This document shows positions 1 to 6,444 of a stretch of 8,383 nucleotides of DNA, piece by piece. The stretch lies in the NCBI GenBank assembly GCA_013817115.1, contig JACDDG010000089.1:1-8383 (forward strand), in the 5' to 3' direction. The notes below the pieces were generated by a model that was not told where the DNA came from, ran no database searches, and worked only from the letters and a program-made list of their open reading frames with translations. How positions within the stretch are numbered: position 1 is the stretch's first letter; each line of letters begins with the position of its first letter. The DNA comes from Parachlamydiaceae bacterium. GTDB taxonomy: Bacteria > Chlamydiota > Chlamydiia > Chlamydiales > Parachlamydiaceae. Position numbers and translations under genes: made by a program.

Positions 1-61
1 GGATAGAACATCGTTAATAAAAGGCTAAATAATATGCTAAAAAAGCCAGTCATGCTCCTAT

Positions 62-258
62 CCCCCGGTAGGGGGAACTGTTAATAGCCCCGGGTGCAGC
101 GATAGCGGAACCCGGGGTTCGAATCATTATGCAACGTGCGCCCCGGTAGGGGCGCGAGAAAGTCGCATAAGAACGCAGCCACAATTGTAAGCCCCACTCA
201 TTGATGCGAGTGGGGAAATGCCCTATTATAAGTCAGCCCTACAGGTTAGAAGGCATTT
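62..258. ncRNA. Candidate structured RNA, family not recognised
   Basis: The whole stretch 1-341 lacks a credible gene. Its core holds closely packed stems seen directly: CCCCC/GGGGG (62-66/71-75, loop GGTA), CCCCGGGT/ACCCGGGG (88-95/110-117), GTTC/GAAC (117-120/171-174) stacked near TTATGC/GCATAA (127-132/165-170), enclosing GCGCCCC/GGGGCGC (138-144/149-155, loop GGTA), then CCCCACTC/GAGTGGGG (192-199/208-215) and AAATGCC/GGCATTT (216-222/252-258). Several stems are 7-8 bp of mostly G-C pairs in an AT-rich genome, which suggests selection on RNA structure. A T-G pair at 137/156 weakly favours the plus strand as the RNA. Weaker helices flank the core: GGATAG/CTATCC (1-6/58-63, competing with the first hairpin) and GGCT/AGCC (23-26/44-47). 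I could not match it to RNase P, tmRNA, SRP RNA, a group I or II intron, or a known riboswitch. The ends are unknown and the 5' part may lie outside the window. Confidence 0.42.
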
Positions 259-341
259 TGACCTTAAATTCCACATTGAAAGACTAAAAATCCACAAAGT
301 CGAGTCTGTGATCTCAGAGACTGAGGGGACCACGTAGGCTT

Positions 342-1586
342 TCATTCCGAGTTATCCATTGCTTCGTCCCAAACCTCACCCGAGCCGTCAATTGTATTGT
401 CGCAACTCTCCTCAGAATATTCTTTATCAAACTCTACTTTATATGATATTTTGGCCGCCACAGGCTTGTGATCGCTCATGTTGGTATAAACACAATTCAA
501 ATTGACATTTAGCACTGGAGTATTTGCGATCTTTGCTTTTCCTTTGAAATCCTTAATCGCAATCCAATCAATGCGAGTATTTAAAACCTGATGAGGGTTT
601 GCACATGTTGGCTCCAGATAGTTTTCGTAATCAAGAATGTAATTAGCGTTTTTTAAAATCTCCATGCGAGGATGAATTGATGTTACGTTGGAGTCCATAC
701 CAATCACCATTAGATCAGTACGGAAATCTTCAATAGCGTCAATACCATATTGCAGTTCCTTGTCTCCACGAGAGGAATCAACCACATCAGTATTAGGATC
801 GAAGTGTGCATGATAAGGATTACAACCAGAAAGATGGCCCGAAGCGACAGTAATTATTTTATCCGTAATTAAATCACGAAGCTGAAGTGCATAAAATCGA
901 TGGCATCCACCTATTTCGTTCTCCAACGCGAAACGTTCAGTATTAAAGGCAATTCCATTAATCGATTTTTTTGCATTGTCATCAAGCATTAAAGTGTAAT
1001 TTGAGGGAAACATTGAACTATTAAGATAGTCTGCTTCTTGAAGGCATATGATATCGTGTTTTAGCTCATTAACAAAGATTCTTTTGGCCATGACAGTGCG
1101 AATTTCACCGATAGCACCTTTTAATTTTCCATGAGACAAATTAACAATATGGTCAGCTAATAATTGTTTTACTTCTTCATCATGAATTTCGACAGGACGA
1201 TCTTTATATGCAGTGATTGAATCAGTGACTCTGACAGCCCAAATTTTATTTGGGCTTTCAACCTTTGGAGAAGAAGCTAAGTGTCTAATAATATTTTCGT
1301 AACCTTTTTTACGCCATTCTTGTTGCGCCGCTCGCTTTTCATCATTTGGCGCAAACAAAATTTTTAATGCTAATTTTTGAATTGTCTCGTTAAGAGCCAT
1401 TTCTTCCGGCTCAGAATTATGTCTTAGCTGCATAATTTTTTGCATAACTGCTGCACGTTTGTAATCGTAATGATCAGTTAGACCTCCGCAATTGTACGAA
1501 CTAACGGTAAATTCAGCGAATTCGCCCGAATAAAGTAAAGAACAACTAAACAGAAATAAGCATGCAATAAATTTGATAAAATACAT
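342..1586 (-). CDS. Secreted endonuclease/exonuclease/phosphatase (EEP) superfamily protein
   Basis: This 414-residue protein belongs to the DNase I/sphingomyelinase/inositol-phosphatase fold group, metal-dependent phosphodiesterases or phosphomonoesterases. Residues 1-20 look like a signal peptide: a short basic start, then a hydrophobic run. LFSC at 12-15 is a poor lipobox, so signal peptidase I cleavage is more likely. The catalytic signatures appear in order: SYNCGG (30-35), a metal-binding Glu in LQEAD (E184), GHLSGCN (H251, N256), GMDSN (D298, N300), RIDW (D340) and SDH (371-373). Motifs I and II are about 150 residues apart, where roughly 30 is usual, so residues about 37-170 form a mostly helical, charged insert. 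The tail (384-414) is acidic. The start is supported by GAGGGAG on the minus strand (1591-1597), 4 nt before ATG. The gene stands alone, divergent from the topoisomerase operon. The substrate cannot be told: nucleic acid, phosphoinositide and sphingomyelin are all possible. Export makes an extracytoplasmic or host-directed role plausible. Confidence 0.85.
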   Translation of the reverse strand: MYFIKFIACLFLFSCSLLYSGEFAEFTVSSYNCGGLTDHYDYKRAAVMQKIMQLRHNSEPEEMALNETIQKLALKILFAPNDEKRAAQQEWRKKGYENIIRHLASSPKVESPNKIWAVRVTDSITAYKDRPVEIHDEEVKQLLADHIVNLSHGKLKGAIGEIRTVMAKRIFVNELKHDIICLQEADYLNSSMFPSNYTLMLDDNAKKSINGIAFNTERFALENEIGGCHRFYALQLRDLITDKIITVASGHLSGCNPYHAHFDPNTDVVDSSRGDKELQYGIDAIEDFRTDLMVIGMDSNVTSIHPRMEILKNANYILDYENYLEPTCANPHQVLNTRIDWIAIKDFKGKAKIANTPVLNVNLNCVYTNMSDHKPVAAKISYKVEFDKEYSEESCDNTIDGSGEVWDEAMDNSE

Positions 1587-1630
1587 AAGGCTCCCTCAGA
1601 TAAGATGCATGAAAATCATTTTTTGAAATT

Positions 1631-1660
1631 AATATAAAAGTAAGATAGTTTTTTTACCAA
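1631..1660 (-). promoter_or_regulatory. Candidate sigma-70/sigma-66 type promoter of the EEP gene
   Basis: On the minus strand TTGGTA (1655-1660) and TATATT (1631-1636) are 18 nt apart, matching the consensus hexamers at 4 and 5 of 6 positions. Transcription would start near 1624, giving a leader of about 38 nt before the ATG at 1586. The -35 element lies inside the dyad at 1644-1665, so a protein bound there would compete with polymerase. Sequence match only. Confidence 0.4.
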
Positions 1661-1675
1661 CTATCAAGGATAGTC
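1644..1675. promoter_or_regulatory. Dyad with a third half-site in the divergent intergenic region
   Basis: GATAGTT (1644-1650) and AACTATC (1659-1665) form a perfect 7-bp inverted repeat around an 8-nt spacer, and GATAGT recurs at 1669-1674. The dyad overlaps the candidate EEP promoter and lies between two divergent genes, a typical operator position. It could instead fold as a weak AT-rich hairpin. No regulator is encoded in the window. Confidence 0.3.
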
Positions 1676-1985
1676 AAAATAATAAATGGAATATGTTGAT
1701 TTGTCAAGCAGCATAACTTCAAAGGGCAATTTAAAGTGGACCTTGACAAGAGGAGGTGTGTTTGAGAATGCGTTTTGTTGTCTCTCTCTGTTTCTGTCCT
1801 CGGTGATCACTGTGGCTGTAAAAAATTATTTACATTGCAGTCTGCGTTTTTGTATGCAGAATTTTGCTTCCTTCTTCTCAACCTACATTTTAATTGCCCC
1901 CTTCCGAACGCTCATACTTTTACTGCTTTCCGTAAAAAGCGCGATTTTGTATCCTGAATTTCCACCCTTATCTTTTAGATCATCT
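1676..1985 (+). other. Leader region before the topoisomerase operon, no credible gene
   Basis: About 310 nt separate the dyad from the parE start. One frame stays open through it (ATG at 1686, in frame with parE), but its translation is a run of Phe, Leu, Ser and Cys with no likeness to any type IIA topoisomerase N terminus. The openness probably comes from pyrimidine-rich sequence, which has few stop codons. A strong Shine-Dalgarno match (GAGGAGG, 1750-1756) lies 11 nt before an ATG at 1768 that opens only 12 codons, ending at 1806. A palindrome TGTAAA/TTTACA occupies 1817-1822/1829-1834. The region most likely carries the operon promoter and a 5' leader. An N-terminal extension of ParE cannot be formally excluded. 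Confidence 0.5.
1829..1858 (+). promoter_or_regulatory. Possible promoter of the parE-parC-recX operon
   Basis: TTTACA (1829-1834) and TATGCA (1853-1858) are 18 nt apart. The -35 element is the right arm of the palindrome at 1817-1834, so regulation there is possible. The match is moderate. An alternative -35, TTGACA at 1743-1748, is perfect but lacks a convincing -10 at the right distance. Confidence 0.25.
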
Positions 1986-3797
1986 ATGAAACAATACGAC
2001 GAAAGTACAGTCCAGACTCTTGATCCACTAGCTCATATCCGTTTGCGTTCTGGTATGTATATCGGGCGGCTTGGGGATGGATCCCATCATGATGATGGTA
2101 TTTACATCATGGTAAAAGAAGTCATCGATAATAGCATCGATGAATTTATCATGAAACATGGCGATAAAATTCTTATCAACATTGATGAGTCCACCGGAAA
2201 GGTTACAGTGCGCGATTTTGGTCGAGGCATCCCCTTGGGTAAACTCATTGATTGCGTCAGCCAAATTAATACTGGTGCCAAATACAACGACGATGTTTTC
2301 CAGTTTTCGGTAGGCCTCAATGGTGTCGGTACTAAAGCTGTCAATGCTTTATCCAGCCATTTTTTGGTGCGAAGTTTTCGTGAAGGAGAATATGCCGAGG
2401 CAGAATTCTCAAAAGGCAAACTATTAAATAAAAAAAAAGGTAAGACCGAAGAGCCCAATGGCACTTACATGGAATTTATTCCAGATACGGAAATATTTAA
2501 AAAATATAGTTTCCAAAGAGAGCCTCTGGTTAAGAGAATGTGGCATTATGCCTACCTCAATACCGGTCTTAAGCTCTTTTACAATGGTGAGACCTTTGAA
2601 TCAGAAAATGGACTTTTAGATCTTCTCAACAACGAAGTCACGGAAGATCGTCTCTACGAGCCACTTCATTACCGTGGAAAGATGCTGGAATTTGCTTTTT
2701 TGCATACGCAGAGCTATGGAGAGTGTTACTTTTCATTTGTTAATGGACAGTATACCTCCGATGGAGGAACGCATTTATCAGCCTTTCGCGAGGGTCTATT
2801 AAAAGGGATTAACGAATTTGCTAAGAAAAACTTCCAAGGTGTCGATGTTCGCGAAGGGATTGTCGCTACCATTTTAATTAAAGTTAAAGATCCAATATTT
2901 GAATCTCAAACAAAAAATAAGCTCGGAAATACTGAAATTCGCACTCCTCTGGTACAAGAAATCAAAGATGCTATTGTCAATCTTCTCCATAAAAATACCG
3001 CCACAGCTAATTCTATCATCGAACGCATCGCTTTCAATGAAAAGTTAAGAAAAGAGCTTTCTGCAGTAAGAAAAGAGGCTAAGGAAAAGCAGAAGAAGAT
3101 CTCTTTCAAAATTCCAAAATTGCGAGACTGTCGGTATCATTACCGTGACGGTTCGATGTTTGGGGAAAAAAGCATGATCTTTTTGACCGAAGGGGATTCT
3201 GCTAGCGCTTCTATCGTTGCATCGCGCGATCCACTAATTCAGGGTGTTTTCTCTTTACGTGGTAAACCGCTAAACGTTTTTGGCATGAAGTTGGATCAAC
3301 TTTATAAAAATGAAGAGATGTTCAATTTGATGAGTGCTTTAAATATCGAAGACGACATTGAGAATTTACGCTATCAAAAAGTTATCTTGGCTACGGATGC
3401 TGACGTTGACGGTATGCATATTCGTAATTTGCTGATCACCTTTTTCTTAACCTATTTTGAAGGACTTGTGGTCAACGGCCATCTACATATTCTTGAGACG
3501 CCCTTATTTAAAGTGCGCAATAAGGAGAAAACGATCTATTGCTATAATGAAGATGAACGTGACGTGGCGGCAGAAAAACTGAAGAAAGGATTGGAAATCA
3601 CGCGTTTTAAAGGGTTAGGCGAGATTTCACCAAATGAATTCGGTCAGTTCATTGGCAAAGATATTCGGCTTCTTCCTGTCACACTCAACTCACTATCCGA
3701 AATCAAACCGACACTTACTTTCTATATGGGTAAAAATACTCCGGAAAGAAAGCAATTCATTATGCAAAATCTAATTAACGAAGATGTTCTCTTATGA
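1986..3797 (+). CDS. Type IIA DNA topoisomerase, ATPase/TOPRIM subunit (ParE; chlamydial GyrB2)
   Basis: ParE-type subunits bind and hydrolyse ATP to drive strand passage, and supply the metal-binding TOPRIM domain to the cleavage core formed with ParC. From the ATG at 1986 the product is 603 residues, a normal ParE length. The GHKL ATPase shows E45 (catalytic base) and N49 in KEVIDNSIDE, D77 in RDFGRGIP, the loop GLNGVGTKAVNALS (110-123), and the transducer lysine K311 in QTKNKLG. TOPRIM shows E402 in TEGDSASAS and D471, D473, D475 in ATDADVDG, followed by RFKGLGE (540-546). All catalytic residues are present. TEGDSAS replaces the commoner EGDSAGGSA, and RSGMYIG replaces RPGMYIG. The start is chosen because MKQYDES aligns with family N termini; the frame continues upstream for 100 unrelated codons. 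No Shine-Dalgarno is visible before 1986. The stop overlaps the parC start (ATGA), implying translational coupling. It is called ParE because its partner lacks the gyrase-specific GyrA box. Confidence 0.93.
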   Translation: MKQYDESTVQTLDPLAHIRLRSGMYIGRLGDGSHHDDGIYIMVKEVIDNSIDEFIMKHGDKILINIDESTGKVTVRDFGRGIPLGKLIDCVSQINTGAKYNDDVFQFSVGLNGVGTKAVNALSSHFLVRSFREGEYAEAEFSKGKLLNKKKGKTEEPNGTYMEFIPDTEIFKKYSFQREPLVKRMWHYAYLNTGLKLFYNGETFESENGLLDLLNNEVTEDRLYEPLHYRGKMLEFAFLHTQSYGECYFSFVNGQYTSDGGTHLSAFREGLLKGINEFAKKNFQGVDVREGIVATILIKVKDPIFESQTKNKLGNTEIRTPLVQEIKDAIVNLLHKNTATANSIIERIAFNEKLRKELSAVRKEAKEKQKKISFKIPKLRDCRYHYRDGSMFGEKSMIFLTEGDSASASIVASRDPLIQGVFSLRGKPLNVFGMKLDQLYKNEEMFNLMSALNIEDDIENLRYQKVILATDADVDGMHIRNLLITFFLTYFEGLVVNGHLHILETPLFKVRNKEKTIYCYNEDERDVAAEKLKKGLEITRFKGLGEISPNEFGQFIGKDIRLLPVTLNSLSEIKPTLTFYMGKNTPERKQFIMQNLINEDVLL

Positions 3798-5689
3798 AGT
3801 ACGTTCCACAGCTCATGCAAGAGCAATATTTGCAGTATGCTTCTTACGTTATTTTGGAAAGAGCAATTCCCGGAATAGACGGTCTTAAGCCTGTTCAAAG
3901 GCGCATATTACAAACTCTATGGCAAATGAATAATGGGAAGCTTCATAAAGTAGCTAATGTAGCAGGACAGACCATGGCTTTACACCCTCATGGGGATGCA
4001 GCAATCATCGATGCGCTGATCAATGTGGCTAACAAGGGGTTTCTGCTCGATACACAAGGAAATTTTGGCAATCCCTTGACCGGAGATCCCGCTGCAGCTT
4101 CACGTTATATCGAAACGCGCCTTTCACCATTGGCTTTGGAGACGCTTTTTAATCCTGATTTGACAAAGTATATCCCCTCATATGACGGACGACAGCAAGA
4201 GCCCGTTTGCCTACCAGCCAAAATTCCTGTGTTATTGATGCAAGGGACTGAAGGCATTGCTGTTGGGATGTCGACCTATATTCTGCCACATAATTTCGTT
4301 GAATTGCTTGAAGCTGAAATAGCTATATTAGAAGGTCGTCCTTATCATTTAGTCCCGGATTTCTTTACCGGTGGAGTGATGGATGCTTCTGGTTACGATC
4401 GGGGCAGGGGAAAAGTAAAACTTCGCGTCAAATTTGATGTGACAGATCCTAAAACTGTTGTTATCAGAGAAGTTTGCTATGGTACCACAACTGAATCTCT
4501 GATTCGTTCCATCGACGATGCTGCCAAACGGGGAAAAATTAAGATTGATGCTATTAACGATTACACCTCCGATAAAGTCGAAATTGAAATTAAGCTGCCG
4601 CGTGGTCATTATGCTGAAGAATTGATTAATGCTTTATGCGTTTACACAGATTGTGAGGTCACACTTTCGCCCCAAATGATGATGATTAAAGATAATTTTC
4701 CTTGGGAGGGTGATGTTCACGAGATCTTAGAGCTCAATGTTAGATTATTGCAAGAGCTTCTTAAATTAGAACTTGAAATCGAGCGAGATCGACTTGAAGA
4801 GCTAATTTATGAAAAAAATCTAGAACGCATTTTTATTGAAAATCGTCTCTACAAACAGATTGAAGAGTTAACAAGCTACGAAGTTATCCACGAAACCATT
4901 GAGAATTCTCTTAGACCTTTTTGTGTGAATTTTCTCCGCCAACCAACCCTAGAAGATCGTGAGCGATTACTCAGTATACCGATACGCAGGATTTCTCTTT
5001 TCGATTTACAAAAAAATCGAAACGACATTTTGGCTGCCGAGAATGCACTGGCAAAAATTCTCAAAAATCTTAAAGATCTTGTTAAATATGGCATTGCTTA
5101 TTTGCAAGGGCTCATCAAAAAATATGGTAAGGATCACCCAAGACGGACCCAAATACAGGCTTTAGAAAGCGTCGATGTGCGTAGCGTGGCTACAAAATCC
5201 ATAAAAATTGGCTTTGATCCCGCTAACGGATTTGTAGGCACCAAAGTTGCTGGTCCGCAGACATTTGAATGTACAAATTTTGACAAGCTTTTAATTCTTT
5301 ATTCCAATGGTTCATACCAAGTGATAAATGTGCCAGAAAAACAGTACCTTCACCAGCAAACTACCGTTTGCTTTTTGGGTATTGCTGATAAAAAAACTGT
5401 CATTAATATTGCTTGTCGCGATCCAAAAACAATGCTTTGCTATGCCAAACGCTTTGTAATTGAGAAGTTTATTTTGGATAAAATGTATACATTTATGGAA
5501 GAGGGAATGGAACTTCTATTCATTTCGACTAAGCCTTCTCCTTCCTTAGAAATGAAATTTATCCCGAAACTAAAGCAAAAGCTTTCACAGGCTACTTTTA
5601 AGTATGAAGAATTAGGAGTCAAAGGAGTTTCAGCCAAAGCAAATCGAATGGCCTCACGCGAAGTTTCAAAACTTCTAGTCAAAGAGTAG
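3794..5689 (+). CDS. Type IIA DNA topoisomerase, cleavage subunit (ParC; chlamydial GyrA2)
   Basis: This subunit cuts and rejoins DNA through a tyrosine in complex with ParE, unlinking daughter chromosomes or relaxing supercoils. The 631-residue product shows GLKPVQRRIL (30-39), HPHGD (64-68) and the active-site pair R104-Y105 in SRYIETRLSP. The breakage-reunion domain is complete to about residue 460, with a coiled-coil arm near 310-360. Position 69, equivalent to E. coli GyrA Ser83, is Ala; the acidic residue equivalent to Asp87 (D73) is kept. The C-terminal part (about 465-631) is short, has no GyrA box (QRRGGKG type), and by memory resembles Bacteroidetes-type ParC tails (FVGTKVAG, AKRFVIEKF, ELGVKG). 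Without the box the enzyme is expected not to introduce negative supercoils. Its ATG overlaps the parE stop by 4 nt, and the next gene starts 2 nt after its stop. Confidence 0.93.
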   Translation: MKYVPQLMQEQYLQYASYVILERAIPGIDGLKPVQRRILQTLWQMNNGKLHKVANVAGQTMALHPHGDAAIIDALINVANKGFLLDTQGNFGNPLTGDPAAASRYIETRLSPLALETLFNPDLTKYIPSYDGRQQEPVCLPAKIPVLLMQGTEGIAVGMSTYILPHNFVELLEAEIAILEGRPYHLVPDFFTGGVMDASGYDRGRGKVKLRVKFDVTDPKTVVIREVCYGTTTESLIRSIDDAAKRGKIKIDAINDYTSDKVEIEIKLPRGHYAEELINALCVYTDCEVTLSPQMMMIKDNFPWEGDVHEILELNVRLLQELLKLELEIERDRLEELIYEKNLERIFIENRLYKQIEELTSYEVIHETIENSLRPFCVNFLRQPTLEDRERLLSIPIRRISLFDLQKNRNDILAAENALAKILKNLKDLVKYGIAYLQGLIKKYGKDHPRRTQIQALESVDVRSVATKSIKIGFDPANGFVGTKVAGPQTFECTNFDKLLILYSNGSYQVINVPEKQYLHQQTTVCFLGIADKKTVINIACRDPKTMLCYAKRFVIEKFILDKMYTFMEEGMELLFISTKPSPSLEMKFIPKLKQKLSQATFKYEELGVKGVSAKANRMASREVSKLLVKE

Positions 5690-5691
5690 GC

Positions 5692-6336
5692 ATGAAAGTC
5701 AAACTTGGTGATATAGATAAATATAAAAATACATATTCGTTGATCATTGATGAGGAAGTTTGGCAAACGGTTCATTTATCGATTTTTGGAAGGTCCCCTT
5801 CTTTCCCCAATACGACTGAAGAGGAATTAAATAGCCGTTTTGAGCTTTTAGAATACAAAGGCGCCAAAGCCTTTGTTTTGAGAAGGCTTTCACAAAAGAA
5901 CTACCACTCTCAAGAGCTTCTGGGGGCTCTTGCTAAGCGCAGCGTCTCAAAGGTTACTGCTGTGCGCATCATCAGCGAATTTACCGCTCAGGGGTATTTA
6001 AACGATTCAGGCTGGCTTTCCTCCTTTGTGCGTACACTGCGATCTCAGCGTTTTGGATTTAAATCTATTTTGCTTAAGTTAATGCATAGAGGAATTACTA
6101 AAGAAGAGGCTTCCGAAACGATTGAAATTTTTAGAGAATCTGAAAGCGAAGAGGATAATTCCAAAAGTTCGATTGAAAAGCTTCTGGATTCTCGATATCG
6201 CAGTCGCGATTTGTCGGATAGAAAGGAGCGTGATAAGGTCATTGCTGGATTAATGCGCAAGGGGCATGATCTAAAAGATATTTTTGAAGTACTGAAACTA
6301 AGAAAAAGTCGTGAATACGGACTCAAAGAATCTTAA
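5692..6336 (+). CDS. RecX family regulator of RecA
   Basis: RecX binds RecA filaments and limits or reshapes their activity in recombination and SOS signalling. The 214-residue product has the RecX pattern of three helical repeats: about 59-105 (AFVLRRLSQKNYHSQEL ... GYLNDSGW), about 106-147 (FVRTLRSQRFGFKSI ... RGITKEEA) and about 160-203 (EKLLDSRYRSRD ... DKVIAGLMRKGHDLKDI). GYLND followed by a region like FxxxxRxxxxxG is the family hallmark. A variable, probably beta-rich N-terminal arm (1-55) precedes the repeats, as in many RecX proteins. Its ATG is 2 nt after the parC stop; the purine-rich AAAGAG just upstream (5681-5686) can act as ribosome binding site. The usual neighbour of recX is recA, so co-transcription with topoisomerase genes is unusual and couples it to DNA topology functions. 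I am confident of the family, less so of how it acts here. Confidence 0.82.
   Translation: MKVKLGDIDKYKNTYSLIIDEEVWQTVHLSIFGRSPSFPNTTEEELNSRFELLEYKGAKAFVLRRLSQKNYHSQELLGALAKRSVSKVTAVRIISEFTAQGYLNDSGWLSSFVRTLRSQRFGFKSILLKLMHRGITKEEASETIEIFRESESEEDNSKSSIEKLLDSRYRSRDLSDRKERDKVIAGLMRKGHDLKDIFEVLKLRKSREYGLKES
5855..5932 (+). other. Two tandem stem-loops inside recX
   Basis: ACAAAGGC (5855-5862) pairs perfectly with GCCTTTGT (5869-5876) around a 6-nt loop, followed by TTTG. About 35 nt on, CAAGAGC (5911-5917) pairs with GCTCTTG (5926-5932) around an 8-nt loop. Both lie in the first third of recX. They could fold in the mRNA and lower recX expression, by partial termination or RNase protection, relative to parE-parC. 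Coding constraint alone may explain them. Confidence 0.28.
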
Positions 6337-6381
6337 GTTTTGGTAATGCCATATATAAAAGAAGTTGTATTATTTAGTTAG

Positions 6382-6410
6382 TTGCAATTTATATAGATTT
6401 ATGTTACATT
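6382..6410 (+). promoter_or_regulatory. Candidate promoter for the small protein and downstream genes
   Basis: TTGCAA (6382-6387) and TACATT (6405-6410) are exactly 17 nt apart in a very AT-rich stretch, each matching consensus at 4 of 6 positions. Transcription would begin near 6417, about 28 nt before the ATG at 6445. It lies in the only real gap (108 nt) between recX and the following genes, so the downstream cluster can be expressed apart from the topoisomerase operon. No terminator hairpin is visible after recX. Confidence 0.45.
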
Positions 6411-6433
6411 AAGAATAGGTAAGGTGTCTTTAC

Positions 6434-6440
6434 AGGAGGT
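6434..6440 (+). promoter_or_regulatory. Strong ribosome binding site of the 83-residue protein
   Basis: AGGAGGT matches the anti-Shine-Dalgarno fully and sits 4 nt before the ATG at 6445. It fixes that start over an in-frame GTG at 6424, which would place the motif inside the coding region. It is the strongest site before any gene in the window and suggests high translation. Confidence 0.8.
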
Positions 6441-6444
6441 GTAT

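Noticed and set aside
113..129. GGTTCGAATC, a tRNA T-loop-like string
   Set aside because: The flanking 5-nt arms (CGGGG and CATTA) do not pair, and no anticodon or acceptor stem surrounds it, so it is not a tRNA.
303..325. CTCAG-AGA-CTGAG hairpin as terminator of the EEP gene
   Set aside because: The stem is only 5 bp, no T-run follows on the minus strand, and a competing AGTCT/AGACT pairing overlaps it.
100..340. Possible group I intron (ACGCAGCCA at 173-181 like element Q, CAGAGACT at 315-322 like element R)
   Set aside because: A matching P4 strand was not found upstream and there is no S element downstream of 322 to form P7; the alternative AGACTA/AAGTC pairing leaves no room for P3 and P8.
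1..340. RNase P RNA, tmRNA, SRP RNA or cobalamin riboswitch
   Set aside because: The GAGGAAAGTCC and ACAGAAA cores of RNase P, the tRNA-like ends of tmRNA, the GGAAGGAAGCAGCC tip of SRP RNA, and the GCCAGGAGACC box of the cobalamin switch are all absent.
1826..1834. TTATTTACA as a DnaA box
   Set aside because: It differs from the TTATCCACA consensus at two central positions and stands alone; no cluster of boxes or AT-rich origin structure is seen.
2028..2464. Minus-strand open frames opposite parE
   Set aside because: They lie wholly within a gene with clear family motifs on the plus strand and show no domain, ribosome binding site or promoter.
6424..6444. Upstream GTG start for the 83-residue protein
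   Set aside because: The perfect AGGAGGT would fall within the coding part, and no ribosome binding site precedes the GTG.
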